Shown: positions 29,709 to 39,497 of the stretch, piece after piece
Layout of the letters: each line of letters starts with the position of its first letter
How positions within the stretch are numbered: position 1 is the stretch's first letter
NCBI RefSeq assembly: GCF_000689415.1
Contig: NZ_HG322950.1
Location: 1,867,501-1,931,500 of the forward strand
Length of the DNA stretch: 64,000 nucleotides
Reading direction: 5' to 3'
Origin: Pseudomonas knackmussii B13
Lineage (GTDB): Bacteria; Pseudomonadota; Gammaproteobacteria; Pseudomonadales; Pseudomonadaceae
Program-made: the position numbers and the translations under genes
The notes under the pieces: model-generated
What the model saw: only the letters and a program-made list of their open reading frames with translations
The model's database searches: none
What the model was told of the DNA's origin: nothing

Positions 29709-32328
29709 ATGACCGATCCCAAGCGCGCTGACGCCCTGCTCGCCGAAGTCGAGCGCAATGGCCGCGGACGCCTGAAGGTGTTCCTCGGCGCCGCACCTGG
29801 CGTGGGCAAGACCTACGCCATGCTGCTGGCCGCCCAGGGCCAGCTGCGCCAGGGCGTGAAGCTGCGCGCGGGAGTCGTCGAGACCCACGGCCGCGCCGAG
29901 ACCGAGGCGCTGCTGGTGGGCTTGCCGCAGCAGCCGCCGCTGCGTTCGGAATACCGCGGCATCCGCCTCACCGAGATGGACCTCGACGGCCTGCTGCGCG
30001 ACCCGCCGCAACTGGCGCTGGTCGACGAGCTGGCGCACACCAACGCCCCCGGCAGCCGCCACGCCAAGCGCTGGCAGGACATCCAGGAGCTGCTCTCGGC
30101 GGGCATCGACGTCTACACCACGGTCAACGTGCAGCACCTGGAGAGTCTCAACGACCAGGTGCGCGACATCACCGGCGTGCAAGTCCGCGAGACGGTGCCC
30201 GACTGGGTGCTGCAGGAGGCCGACGAGCTGCTGCTGGTCGACCTGCCGCCGCGCGAGCTGCTCGAACGCCTGCGCGAGGGCAAGGTCTACGTGCCGGAGC
30301 AGGCGCGCGCGGCCATCGACGCCTTCTTCAGCCAGACCAACCTCACCGCGCTGCGCGAACTGACCATGCAGACGGCCGCCGCGAGGGTCGACGCCGACCT
30401 CGCGCAACGCTACCGCCAACTGGGCAGCGAGGCGCCTGCCGTGCGTGGCCGCCTGCTGGTGGCGGTGGACGGCGAACACAATGCCGAGCGCCTGGTGCGC
30501 CACGCCTCGCGGGTGGCCGAGCGCCGACACCTGCCGTGGACGCTGGTGCATGTCGACACCGGAGGCGCCCGTGACGAGCAGTCGCGCCTGCACCTGCAGA
30601 ACGCCCAGCAACTGGCCGAGCGCCTGGGCGGGGAAATCCTCCAGCTGCGCGGCGGCGAGGTGGCGCGCACCCTGGTAGAACATGCCCGCGAACGCCGTGC
30701 CAGCGTGATCCTCGTCGGCCGTTCGCGGCAGCGCTGGTATCGCCGGCTGTTCGGCGGCGGCCTCGCCGCGCGCCTGCTGCGCCTGGGCGAAGGGCTGGAA
30801 ATCAGCGTGCTGGACAGCGAAGCGGACCTGGCTCCGGCCGGGCCGCGAGCACGCGAGCGCGGCCACTGGCGCGACTACTTGCTGGCGGCGGGCGCCGCCG
30901 GGGGGGCCCGCGGCCCGGCCCTGGCGCCAGCGCCCTGGCCTGGGGGGTGTCGCAACTGCTGGCGCTACCCAATATCTCCCTGGTGTTCCTCGCCGCCGTG
31001 TTGCTGGTGGCGGTGCGCAGCAGCCTGTGGCCTTCGCTGGCTTGCGCAGTGCTGTCGTTCCTGGCCTACGACTTCCTGTTCATCCCCCCGCGCTTCTCGT
31101 TCACCATCGAGCGCGAAGAGGACGTACTGACCCTGCTGTTCTTCCTGCTCATGGCTGCGCTCACCGGCAACCTGGCCGCCCGCCAGCGCCGCCAGTTGCA
31201 GGTATTGCGCGATTCCCAGGAGGAGACCGGCGCGCTGCTGGAGCTGTCGCGCAAACTCACTGCCGCCACCGACCGCCAGGCGGTGATGGCAGCCGCCGGC
31301 CAGCAGGTCGCCCCGTGGAGCATGTGCGCGCCTTCGAGGACCAGGAGCGCGCCGCCACCGACTGGGCCTGGCAGCACGACCAGCCCGCAGGGCTGGGCAC
31401 CGGCACCCTGCCTTCGGGGCGCTGGTGGTGGTGGCCGCTGTCGCTGGAAGAGGGGCCGCTGGCGCTGCTTGGCGTGCGCCCGAAGGACGGCGAACCGCTG
31501 CCCGGCCAGCGTCGCCGCCTGCTCGCCGCGCTGGGTCAGCCGCTGGCCCAGGCGCTGTCCCGCGCACGCCTGGCCGACGACCTGGAAGCCGCGCGCCTGC
31601 ACGGCGAGACCGAACAATTGCGCAGCGCGTTGCTGGCCTCGGTCAGCCACGATCTGCGGACGCCGCTGACAACCATGCGCGGCGCCATCGACAGCCTGCT
31701 GGCGCTCGGCGACGCCATTCCGCCGGACGATCGCAAGGAGCTGCTGGAAAGCACCCGCGACGAGGCCGAGCGCCTGGATCGCTACATCCAGAACCTGCTC
31801 GACATGACCCGCCTGGGCCACGGCGGGCTGAAGCTGGCGCGCGACTGGGTGGCGCCGGAGGACATAGTCGGCAGCGCCGTGCACCGCCTGCGCGCGCTGC
31901 TCGCGCCGTACCGGGTGGAAACCCGCGTGCCGGCGGAGTTGCCCTTGCTTTACGTGCATGCGGCGCTGATCGAACAGGCGCTGGTCAACGTCCTGGAGAA
32001 TGCCGCGCGCTTCTCGCCGCCAGGCGGACGCCTGCGGGTGGAAGCGGAGCAGGTCGGCGAGGAACTGCAATTCAGCGTCAGCGACGAGGGCCCGGGGATT
32101 CCCGAGGCCGAGCGCGAGAAGATCTTCGACATGTTCTACACCGCCGCCCGCGGCGATCGCGGCGGGCCGAGCACCGGCCTGGGCCTGGCGATCTGCCAGG
32201 GCATGGTCGGCGCCCATGGCGGGCGGATCAGTGTCGGCGACGGTCTCGATGGCCACGGCACGCGCCTCACGCTGCACCTGCCGCTGCAGCGCCAGCCGGA
32301 CCTGGAGGAACTTGATGCCGGTGCTTGA
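29709..32328 (+). pseudogene. kdpD: Sensor kinase KdpD, disrupted by two frame shifts
   Basis: The product would be an osmo/K+-sensing kinase of about 870 residues. Frame 1 (29709 to about 30900) holds the KdpD N-domain with Walker-type GAAPGVGKT, DELAHTNAPGSRH and the Usp domain. The frame then shifts near 30890-30925, in a G7/GC-rich stretch. Frame 2 (to about 31308) holds the four-helix region (LPNISLVFLAAVLLVAVRSS). A second shift lies near 31308-31315. Frame 3 (to 32328) has HisKA (ASVSHDLRTPLTTMRG) and HATPase (DEGPGIP; STGLGLAI). The second shift also seems to lack some 20-25 residues of the GAF-like region. Either a real pseudogene or errors in homopolymers. Confidence 0.85.
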
Positions 32329-32371
32329 AAGGACCAAGCTAGGCGCCGTTTCCCCTAGCCCGCCGGATCCC

Positions 32372-33067
32372 ATGAGCTCCACCAACGCTGCCTGCATCCT
32401 GGTCATCGACGACGAACCGCAGATCCGCAAGCTGCTGCGCATCAGCCTCAGCGCCGGCGGCTACCGCGTGGTCGAGGCGGCCAACGGCGAGGAAGGCCTG
32501 GCGCAGGCCGCGCTGACCCGCCCGGACCTTGTAGTACTCGACCTCGGCCTGCCGGACAAGGACGGCCAGGACGTACTGCGCGAACTGCGCGAGTGGTCGC
32601 GGGTGCCGGTGCTGGTGCTCTCGGTGCGCGCCGCCGAGAGCGAGAAGGTGCTGGCCCTGGACGGCGGCGCCAACGACTACGTGACCAAGCCGTTCGGCAT
32701 CCAGGAATTCCTCGCGCGAATCCGCGTGCTGCTGCGCCAGGGCAACCAGGGCGAGAGCCAGGAAGCCTGCGTCGGCGTCGGCCCGCTGAGCCTCGACTTC
32801 GCCTACCGCCGCGTCACTCTCGACGGCGCCGAGGTGCAACTGACGCGCAAGGAATATGCGGTGCTGGCCATGCTCGCCCGCCACCTTGGCCGGGTGGTGA
32901 CCCAGCAGCAACTGCTCAAGGACATCTGGGGCCCGACCCACGTCGAGGACACCCACTACCTGCGCGTGGTGGTCGGTCACCTGCGGCAGAAGCTCGCCGA
33001 CGACCCGGCCAACCCGCGCTTCATCGTCACCGAAGCCGGCGTCGGGTATCGCTTGCGCGATGCCTAA
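32372..33067 (+). CDS. kdpE: Response regulator KdpE
   Basis: 231 residues. Receiver domain with acidic IDDE, phospho-acceptor Asp57 (LVVLDLGLPDKDG), Lys in YVTKPFG, and an OmpR-type winged helix (KEYAVLAMLARHLGRVVTQQ ... GVGYRL). It activates kdpFABC when phosphorylated by KdpD. It is intact although kdpD is broken in this sequence. The ATG lies 43 nt after the kdpD stop. Confidence 0.96.
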   Translation: MSSTNAACILVIDDEPQIRKLLRISLSAGGYRVVEAANGEEGLAQAALTRPDLVVLDLGLPDKDGQDVLRELREWSRVPVLVLSVRAAESEKVLALDGGANDYVTKPFGIQEFLARIRVLLRQGNQGESQEACVGVGPLSLDFAYRRVTLDGAEVQLTRKEYAVLAMLARHLGRVVTQQQLLKDIWGPTHVEDTHYLRVVVGHLRQKLADDPANPRFIVTEAGVGYRLRDA

Positions 33068-33088
33068 TCCGCCACCTGTGCCACCGCG

Positions 33089-33275
33089 CACTTCGAGATC
33101 GAACCCGAAGCACCCCGGAACCAAGGCCAATCGGCGGATAACGTCGAACGTTATCCGGCCTACGTTCGGCCCGATCCTGGCGTAGGGCGTACAACCGTTC
33201 GCGGTTGTACGCCGCTTCACCTTCCTGTCCGTTCACTTCGAGGTCGAACCCGAAGCGCCCTGCGACCACGGCCGG
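33089..33275. repeat. Composite GTAGGGCG palindrome cassette
   Basis: Two inverted palindromes, GGCGGATAACGTCGAACG..CCTAC (33133-33163) and GTAGGGCGTACAACCG..GTACGCC (33182-33213), are flanked by 23-nt direct repeats starting CACTTCGAG and ending CGAACCCGAAGC at 33089 and 33234 (one mismatch, offset 145). The related cassette near 47.4 kb shares the palindrome and parts of the linker. No gene lies between kdpE and the ABC operon. Confidence 0.75.
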
Positions 33276-33291
33276 TGCACCAGCCCTTGCG

Positions 33292-34347
33292 TCAGGCGCC
33301 GAGCACGCGGCAGGCGTGTTCCGGAATGGTCACCGAGACGGCCTGGCCTACGCGCAGGCCTATGTCCTGGCAGGGCGTGCTGAGGGCGGTCAGCGAGACC
33401 CCGGAACACTCGACGGTGGTCTCGATGGTCGCGCCTATGTCGCGGATGAAGGTCACGGTGCCCGCCAGGCTGTTGGCCGCCGGAGTCTGCGCAATCGACA
33501 GTTGCAGGTCCTCCGGGCGCACCAGCATGCGCACGCTGGCGCCGGCCTGGATGCTCGGGCAGTGCGCCGCATTCAGCGCCGCGCCGCCGGGCAGTCCTAC
33601 CTGGCCATTGCCCAGGGCGGTCGCCGGGAAGATGTTGCCCGAGCCGATGAAGTCGGCGACGAAGGCGTTGGCCGGGTTGCGGTAGATCTCGATGGGCGTG
33701 CCGACCTGCTGTACGCGGTGCTCGCCGAGCACCACCACGATATCGGCCATGGTCATGGCTTCGCGCTGGTCGTGGGTGACCAGGATGGTGGTGATGTTCA
33801 GGCGCTGCTGCAGCTGGCGGATTTCCACCTGCATCGATTCGCGCAACTTGGCGTCGAGCGCCGACAGCGGCTCGTCGAGCAGCAGCAGCTTCGGATGCGA
33901 GGCGATGGCGCGGGCGATCGCCACGCGCTGGCGCTGGCCGCCGGAAAGCTTGGCCACCGGCCGGTCGACCATCTGCTGCAGCTGGATCATCTGCAGCAGC
34001 TCGCTGACCCGAGCCTGCTGCTCGGCCTTGCCGACGCCGCGCAGCTTCAGTGGGTACGCGATGTTCTCGCCGACGGTCATGTGCGGGAACAGCGCCAGCG
34101 ACTGGAACACCATGCCGAAGTTGCGCTGGTGCGCGGGGATCAGGCTGATGTCCTCGCCGTCGAGGAGGATCTCGCCGCCGCTCAGGTTCTCCAGGCCGGC
34201 GATCATCCGCAGCAGGGTGGTCTTGCCGCAGCCGGAAGGGCCGAGGAAGCAGACCAGCTTGCCCTGCGGCAGGTGCAGGTTGACGTCTTTCACGGCGCAG
34301 GCCGAGCCGTAGTGCTTCTCGACGTTATGCAGGTTCAGTCCATTCAT
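33292..34347 (-). CDS. Polyamine-type ABC transporter ATPase (PotA-like)
   Basis: 351 residues. Walker A GPSGCGKTT, Q-loop FQSLALFPHMTV, signature LSGGQRQRVAIARA, Walker B LLLLDEPLSALD, H-loop LVTHDQREAM, then a C-terminal TOBE domain (VRPEDLQLSI). It energises uptake for the two permeases and binding protein upstream in the same minus-strand operon. Family similarity is to spermidine/putrescine and 2-aminoethylphosphonate systems; substrate unproven. Confidence 0.93.
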   Translation of the reverse strand: MNGLNLHNVEKHYGSACAVKDVNLHLPQGKLVCFLGPSGCGKTTLLRMIAGLENLSGGEILLDGEDISLIPAHQRNFGMVFQSLALFPHMTVGENIAYPLKLRGVGKAEQQARVSELLQMIQLQQMVDRPVAKLSGGQRQRVAIARAIASHPKLLLLDEPLSALDAKLRESMQVEIRQLQQRLNITTILVTHDQREAMTMADIVVVLGEHRVQQVGTPIEIYRNPANAFVADFIGSGNIFPATALGNGQVGLPGGAALNAAHCPSIQAGASVRMLVRPEDLQLSIAQTPAANSLAGTVTFIRDIGATIETTVECSGVSLTALSTPCQDIGLRVGQAVSVTIPEHACRVLGA

Positions 34348-34360
34348 GTTTCACCTCGAA

Positions 34361-35206
34361 TCAGAACGACACGCCGTCTTCACCGACCAGCTTCTCCAGC
34401 GCCCAGATGAGGGCGAAGTCGATCAGCACGATCAGCACGGCGAACGAGAATACGGTGGGGTCCAGCGACGACACGGTGCGGCTGTACATCCAGATCGGCA
34501 CGGTCATCACGTCGATGTTGTAGAGGAAGTAGGTCACCGTGAATTCGTTGAACGACACGATGAAGGCCAGCAGCATCCCGGCGAGGATGCCCGAGCGCAT
34601 GAGCGGCACCACCACGTCGACGATGGCCCGCAGCGGCGAGGCGCCGAGCATCTGCGCGGCTTCTTCCACTTCGCTGCCGATGGCCACCATCGCCGCCGTG
34701 CAGTTCTTCACCACGAAGGGCAGGGCGAGGATCACGTGGGCGATGACCAGGCGCGAGGTGTCCAGGTGCAGCGGCAGGCTGTCGAACACCAGCAGCAGGG
34801 CCAGGCCCAGCACGACCATGGGGAACACCAGCGGCAGCGACATCAGCTGCAGGGCGACGGCCTTGCCGCGGAACTCGCAGCGGGTCAGTGCATAGGCCGC
34901 CGGCACCGCGACCAGGGTTGCTAGAACCATGGTCAGGCAGGACACCAGCAGGCTGGTGGTCAGCGCCTTGCCCAGGCTCAGCACGTCGCTGGCGTCGGGC
35001 GAGACGAAGGTGTGCCAGGCGGCCTGGTACCACTGCAGGCTGTAGCTCGCGGGCGGGAAGTCGAGGTTCGCGGCGCCGCTGAAGGACATCACGATCATGC
35101 TCAGGATCGGCAGCACGGCGAGCAGCAGGATGAAGCCGGAGAGGATCAGCGCGAAGCGCCCGGTATCGCCCGGCAGGGTCGGCTGGCGGCGGGTTGCGGT
35201 GCTCAT
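34361..35206 (-). CDS. ABC transporter permease (PotC-like)
   Basis: 281 residues, about six membrane helices. The EAA loop is EVEEAAQMLGASPLRAIVDVVVPLMRSGI, and FNEFTVTYFLYNIDVMTVPIWM is typical of PotC-type inner-membrane subunits. It overlaps the partner permease by 4 nt (stop/start) and lies 13 nt before the ATPase, so the four genes are one operon. Confidence 0.93.
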   Translation of the reverse strand: MSTATRRQPTLPGDTGRFALILSGFILLLAVLPILSMIVMSFSGAANLDFPPASYSLQWYQAAWHTFVSPDASDVLSLGKALTTSLLVSCLTMVLATLVAVPAAYALTRCEFRGKAVALQLMSLPLVFPMVVLGLALLLVFDSLPLHLDTSRLVIAHVILALPFVVKNCTAAMVAIGSEVEEAAQMLGASPLRAIVDVVVPLMRSGILAGMLLAFIVSFNEFTVTYFLYNIDVMTVPIWMYSRTVSSLDPTVFSFAVLIVLIDFALIWALEKLVGEDGVSF

Positions 35207-36111
35207 TGCGAGGCCTCCAGGATGCGCCGGCGGCGGCCGGTGACGATTTCCGAAAGGGTCATGATCGCCAGGGTGGTGACGATCAGTACGACGCCGGCGG
35301 CGGACGCGGCCGGCCAGTTCATCAGCGGGGCGATCTGGTCATGGACCATCACCGCGAGCATCGGCACGCGGCGCCCGCCGAGCAGCAGCGGGACCACGAA
35401 GCTGCTGGCGTTGTAGGCGAACACCAGGGTCGCCCCGGTGAGGATGCCGGGCAGGCTCATCGGCAACACCACCTGGCGGAAGACCTGGAAGCGGCTGGCG
35501 CCGAGGGTCGCGGCCGCCTCTTCGTAGCTGCGCGAGATGCCGCGCATGGCGCTGGCGATGGGCAGCACGGCGAGCGGGAAGGCGGTCTGGACCAGGCCCA
35601 TGAGCACGCCGTTCTGGTTGTACAGCAGCATCACCGGGCGCTTGATCAGGCCCAGGGCCAGCAGCGCCTTGTTGAGCATGCCCGCAGGTCCCAGGATCAC
35701 CAGCCAGCCGTAGCTTTGCAGCAGCAGGTTGACCAGCAGCGGCAGCAGCACGGCGGCGAGGAAGATCCGTCGCAATAGCGGCGACTGCAGGCGCGCCATG
35801 CTGTAGCCGACGGGGATCGCCAGCAGCACTGCGATCAGCGCGCTGACGAAGGCCAGGCGCAGCGTCAGCAGCAGCGATTTGAGGTAGTACGGCTGCAGCA
35901 GCTGGGCATAGCTGGCCAGGCTGAAACCGGTCCATTCGGCGCCTTTCTCGCCGACGCTCATGCGCAGCACCAGCAGGCTGGCGGCGATCAGCACGATGAG
36001 GAAGCACAGGGACGGCGTGAGGAACAGCCAGGCACGCGCCGTCGGTGAAAAGGGCCGGGGCGGGCGCAGGGGCGCCTCGCCGACCGGGCGGGTCGGATTG
36101 CTCGATTGCAT
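35203..36111 (-). CDS. ABC transporter permease (PotB-like)
   Basis: 302 residues from MQSSNPTRPVG. About six helices, with EAA loop SYEEAAATLGASRFQVFRQVVLPMSLPGIL. The longer in-frame start at 36207 runs into the intergenic region and lacks a ribosome site, so the shorter ATG is preferred. It pairs with the PotC-like protein to form the membrane channel. Confidence 0.92.
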   Translation of the reverse strand: MQSSNPTRPVGEAPLRPPRPFSPTARAWLFLTPSLCFLIVLIAASLLVLRMSVGEKGAEWTGFSLASYAQLLQPYYLKSLLLTLRLAFVSALIAVLLAIPVGYSMARLQSPLLRRIFLAAVLLPLLVNLLLQSYGWLVILGPAGMLNKALLALGLIKRPVMLLYNQNGVLMGLVQTAFPLAVLPIASAMRGISRSYEEAAATLGASRFQVFRQVVLPMSLPGILTGATLVFAYNASSFVVPLLLGGRRVPMLAVMVHDQIAPLMNWPAASAAGVVLIVTTLAIMTLSEIVTGRRRRILEASQ

Positions 36112-36214
36112 GTCGCGTCTCTCGTCAGAACGGAGAATGTCCGCGTGTCGCACGCCGGCAGGGTGAGCTGCCGGCGCGCGACGATTCATGGCTGCCGGGG
36201 CGGCCATGGCTGCA

Positions 36215-37321
36215 TCAGGAAGAGAAGATTTCCGTGTAGCGACGGATCCACTGCTCGTGGACGGTGGCGAGGAAGGCGTTGTCGTGCATGATCGCCTTCT
36301 CGGCGATCTGCTCGGGCGTGAGGATGTACGGGCTCTTGCGCGCTTCGGCCGAGATGATCGCCTTGGCGTTGACCGGGCCGTTGAAGATGTCTTCGGCCAT
36401 CTTGCCCTGCACGTAGGGGTCGAGGGAGTGGTCGATGAAGGCGTGGGCCAGGTCGGTGTCGCCCGGACGGTTCTTCGGCAGCACCGAGAGCATCAGGTCG
36501 GTGTAGAAGCCTTCCTTCATGCCGAAGGTGGCGCCCAGGCCGTAGTTCGGGTCGCGGATCTGCTTGGGGAAGAACGCCGGCGCGTAGAGGCCGCCGATGT
36601 CCAGCGAGCCGGTGCGGAACAGCTCGGCGATCTGGTTGGGGTTTTCGCCCAGCATCATGACCCGGTCCTTGAGCTCTTCGAGCTTCTTGAAGCCCGGTTC
36701 GATGTTGTGCTCGTCACCGCCGGCGAGCTTGGCGGCGATGATGATCAGGTCCATGGCCTCGGTCCAGTTCGGCGGCGGCAGGAACAGGCGGCCGGCGTAG
36801 TTCTCATCCCACAGGGCCGCGTAGCTGTCCGGCACGTCCTTCACGGTGCGCGTGCTGTACACCAGGCTGTTGCACCACAGCAGGTAGCCGATGCCGTGGC
36901 CGTCGGCGCCGGTCTGGTATTTCGCCGGTACGTCCTTGAGGTTGGGGATGCGGTTGAGGTCGGGCTTTTCCAGCAGTCCGGCGCTGGCCAGGCCCTCGGC
37001 GCCGACACCGGCCAGGGTGATGACGTCGTACTGCGGGCGGTCGCCGCCGGCCTTGAGCTTGGCGACCATCTCCGAGGTGCTGCCGGTGCGGTCGGCGATC
37101 ACCTTGGCGCCGGTCTTGGCCTCGAAGGTCGCGGCGATGTTGCGCAGTGCCGCAAGGCCGGTGTCGTCGGACCAGGTGAGCAGGCGCAGGGTCTTGCCCT
37201 GGAAGCGGTTGTCGCTGGCGCTGGCCCGGACGAACGGCATGGACATGGCGGCTGCCGCTACTACCGAGGCGGCCCCTACGGTCTTGATGAATTGCCTTCT
37301 GCTGAAATCACGCTCGCCCAT
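36215..37321 (-). CDS. Extracellular solute-binding protein, Tat signal
   Basis: 368 residues. The N-terminus carries a twin-arginine signal SRRQFIK (Ser7-Arg8-Arg9) followed by a hydrophobic stretch and cleavage near VRASAS, so it is exported folded. The rest resembles PotD/PotF-type periplasmic binding proteins (TLRLLTWSDDTG; DVITLAGVG; GIGYLLWCNSLVYS). Tat export of a binding protein is uncommon and may mean a cofactor or ligand is bound before export. AAAGGAG precedes the ATG. First gene of the ABC operon. Confidence 0.92.
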   Translation of the reverse strand: MGERDFSRRQFIKTVGAASVVAAAAMSMPFVRASASDNRFQGKTLRLLTWSDDTGLAALRNIAATFEAKTGAKVIADRTGSTSEMVAKLKAGGDRPQYDVITLAGVGAEGLASAGLLEKPDLNRIPNLKDVPAKYQTGADGHGIGYLLWCNSLVYSTRTVKDVPDSYAALWDENYAGRLFLPPPNWTEAMDLIIIAAKLAGGDEHNIEPGFKKLEELKDRVMMLGENPNQIAELFRTGSLDIGGLYAPAFFPKQIRDPNYGLGATFGMKEGFYTDLMLSVLPKNRPGDTDLAHAFIDHSLDPYVQGKMAEDIFNGPVNAKAIISAEARKSPYILTPEQIAEKAIMHDNAFLATVHEQWIRRYTEIFSS

Positions 37322-37596
37322 CTGGGACTCCTTTGCTCTTATCGCTTTTGTTGAGGAAGGTCACTGGTGCGTTGCGGGTGGTCAGGGCTGTCGACCCCCG
37401 CCTGTCGGATACGCCCGGCGGCCCCGGAATCCGGAGGGTGCAGGCGTTTCGGCGGGGTCATCCTGCGACCTCGGCGAGGGGCCAACAATCGAAAAAATGT
37501 CATCGGAGCCATGTCCTGGGCGCATGGCTGGCGTGCGTCCATGCACAAACGACAGGCCTCCCCTGGAAGGTCCGTTCTAGAGCTGTTTCACGGTCG
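37322..37596. other. Promoter region of the ABC operon
   Basis: No gene. On the minus strand it should hold the operon promoter. I see no convincing -35/-10 or sigma-54 site, only a clear AAAGGAG ribosome site next to the binding-protein ATG. Confidence 0.5.
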
Positions 37597-37622
37597 AAAA
37601 AAAAGCGCCGTGAAGACGGCGC
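37597..37622 (-). terminator. Intrinsic terminator of the decarboxylase gene
   Basis: On the minus strand GCGCCGT-CTTC-ACGGCGC (perfect 7-bp stem) followed by eight U residues, 60 nt past the decarboxylase stop. It separates that gene from the ABC operon, which therefore needs its own promoter. Confidence 0.92.
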
Positions 37623-37681
37623 GGGGTGGGGAACGATCCCCAGGAATATCCCTGCCGCCCGGTGCGGCAGGGAGAGAGGCA

Positions 37682-39310
37682 TCAGCCCAGGCTGCTCATC
37701 CAGGTCGCCTGGTCGATCTCGATCAGGGTCGGCAGCGAGCTGGCGCCGGCTTCGCGCAGCGCGGCGCGCAGTGCCGCTTCGTCGCCCGCGCGATGCGCCT
37801 TGCAGCCCAGTGCCTTGGCCGCGCCGATGAAGTCGGGGGTGTAGATGTCCACGCCGACTGGCTCGATATCGCGGTTGACCATGTACTTCTTGATTTCCTC
37901 GTAGCCGTGGTTGTTCCACAGCAGGACGATCAGCGGCACGTGCGCTTCCACGGCGCTGGCCAGCTCCGGCAGGGTGAACTGCAGTCCGCCGTCGCCGATC
38001 AGGCACAGCACCGGGCGTCGCGAGGCGTCGCCCAGCCAGGCGCCGATGGCGGCCGGTAGCGCGTAGCCGAGGGTGCCGTAGCCGGTCGAGGAGTTGAACC
38101 AGCGGCGCGGCTGCTCCAGGTCGAGGGTGAGGTTGCCGGTGTACACCGGCTGGGTCGAATCGCCGACCAGCACGGCTTCGGGCAGCTCGTCCAGCGCGGC
38201 GCGCAGGAAGCGGGTCTGGGCACGCAGGTTGTCGTCCCAGGTTCCCAGCAGCACTTCGCGCAGGCTGGCGGCGCGGCGGGCGCCCCAGTGCTCGGTGTCG
38301 ACCGCCAGGGCCTGGCCGTCCAGGGCGCTGAGCAAGGCTTCCAGTGCCAGCCGGGAGTCGGCGACCAGCGCGGCGCGCGGCGGGTAATTGCGCACCGTCT
38401 GGTCCGGGTCGATGTCGATGCGCAGCAGGGCGCCGGGAATCTTGAATCCGCCGGCGAAGGTCACGTCGTAGTCGGTTTCGCCGAGCTCGGTGCCGACCGC
38501 GAGGACCACGTCGGCCTCGTTGACCAGTTCGCGGGTGGCCTCGAGGGACTGCGTCGAGCCGATCAGCAGCGGGTGGCGCGAAGGCAGCAGGCCCTTGGCG
38601 TTGATGGTCAGCGCCACGGGGGCATGCAGGTGCTCGGCCAAGCGCTGCAGGGCAGGGCCGGCATCGATCGCACCGCCGCCGGCGAGGATCAGCGGACGCC
38701 GCGCTCCTGCGAGCAGGCTGGCCATCTCGGCCACCGCTGCCGGTGCGGCGCCGGCGCGCGCTACCTGGACCGGTTGGCTGGCGAGCAGCGCGTCGGCGTT
38801 CTCCACCAGCACGTCGAGGGGGATCTCGATGTGCACTGGGCGTGGCCGGCCGGCCTGGAACAGGGCGAAGGCGCGGGCCAGTACGGCCGGCAGTTCGGCG
38901 GCCGACATCAGCGTGTGGGAGAAGGCGCTGCAACCGGCGATCAGGTTGCTCTGCGACGGCAGCTCATGGAGCTTGCCGCGCCCGCCGCCCAGTTGGCTGC
39001 GCGACTGCACGCTGGAGATCACCAGCATCGGAATCGAGTCGGCGTAGGCCTGGGCCATGGCCGTGGCGATGTTGGTCATGCCCGGGCCGGTGATGATGAA
39101 GCACACGCCGGGCTTGCCGCTGGTGCGCGCGAAGCCGTCGGCCATGAAGCCGGCGCCTTGCTCGTGGCGCGGCGTGACGTGGCGGATTTTCGAGCGGGCA
39201 AGCCCGCGATAGAGCTCCACGGTATGTACGCCGGGGATGCCGAACACTTGCTCGACACCGTAGCCTTCGAGCAGGTGCACCAGAACTTCGCCGCATGTGG
39301 CCATGGTCAT
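37682..39310 (-). CDS. ThDP-dependent 2-oxoacid decarboxylase (AruI-like)
   Basis: 542 residues from MTMATCGEVL, with AAGGACG before the ATG. Three-domain thiamine diphosphate enzyme: the N-terminal ThDP glutamate is Glu50 (TPRHEQGAGFMADGFAR), GPGMTNIATAMAQAYADS follows, and the C-terminal cofactor motif GDGGLQFTLPELASAVEAHVPLIVLLWNN is complete. Closest in feel to P. aeruginosa AruI, 5-guanidino-2-oxopentanoate decarboxylase, and acetolactate synthase-like relatives. With the polyamine-type transporter next door, a guanidino or amino 2-oxoacid substrate is plausible but unproven. Divergent from a LysR gene that probably controls it. Confidence 0.88.
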   Translation of the reverse strand: MTMATCGEVLVHLLEGYGVEQVFGIPGVHTVELYRGLARSKIRHVTPRHEQGAGFMADGFARTSGKPGVCFIITGPGMTNIATAMAQAYADSIPMLVISSVQSRSQLGGGRGKLHELPSQSNLIAGCSAFSHTLMSAAELPAVLARAFALFQAGRPRPVHIEIPLDVLVENADALLASQPVQVARAGAAPAAVAEMASLLAGARRPLILAGGGAIDAGPALQRLAEHLHAPVALTINAKGLLPSRHPLLIGSTQSLEATRELVNEADVVLAVGTELGETDYDVTFAGGFKIPGALLRIDIDPDQTVRNYPPRAALVADSRLALEALLSALDGQALAVDTEHWGARRAASLREVLLGTWDDNLRAQTRFLRAALDELPEAVLVGDSTQPVYTGNLTLDLEQPRRWFNSSTGYGTLGYALPAAIGAWLGDASRRPVLCLIGDGGLQFTLPELASAVEAHVPLIVLLWNNHGYEEIKKYMVNRDIEPVGVDIYTPDFIGAAKALGCKAHRAGDEAALRAALREAGASSLPTLIEIDQATWMSSLG

Positions 39311-39442
39311 CGTCCTTTTCTTGTCGTCGATCGGGCGCGCCATCTCGGCGGGTTCGCCGACGCCAGACAAGGGGCGAGGGGCAGGGAGGCAGTCGAGGGG
39401 GCGCGCATGGGAGACGGGATTGAGCCTGCCGGCGCCAGGTGC

Positions 39443-39462
39443 TGACAAACCAAAATTTGTCA
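39443..39462. promoter_or_regulatory. LysR operator candidate between decarboxylase and LysR genes
   Basis: Perfect inverted repeat TGACAAA-CCAAAA-TTTGTCA (20 bp), 35 bp before the LysR ATG and 133 bp from the decarboxylase start. The location and T-N-A pattern fit a LysR recognition site acting on both divergent promoters. Confidence 0.65.
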
Positions 39463-39497
39463 TACTAGGCATGTTCTCACCTCATGCCTGGGCATCG

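Noticed and set aside
30947..32328. Separate genes for the middle and C-terminal parts of kdpD
   Set aside because: They join as one KdpD in domain order, and neither internal start has a ribosome site; they are fragments of a broken gene.
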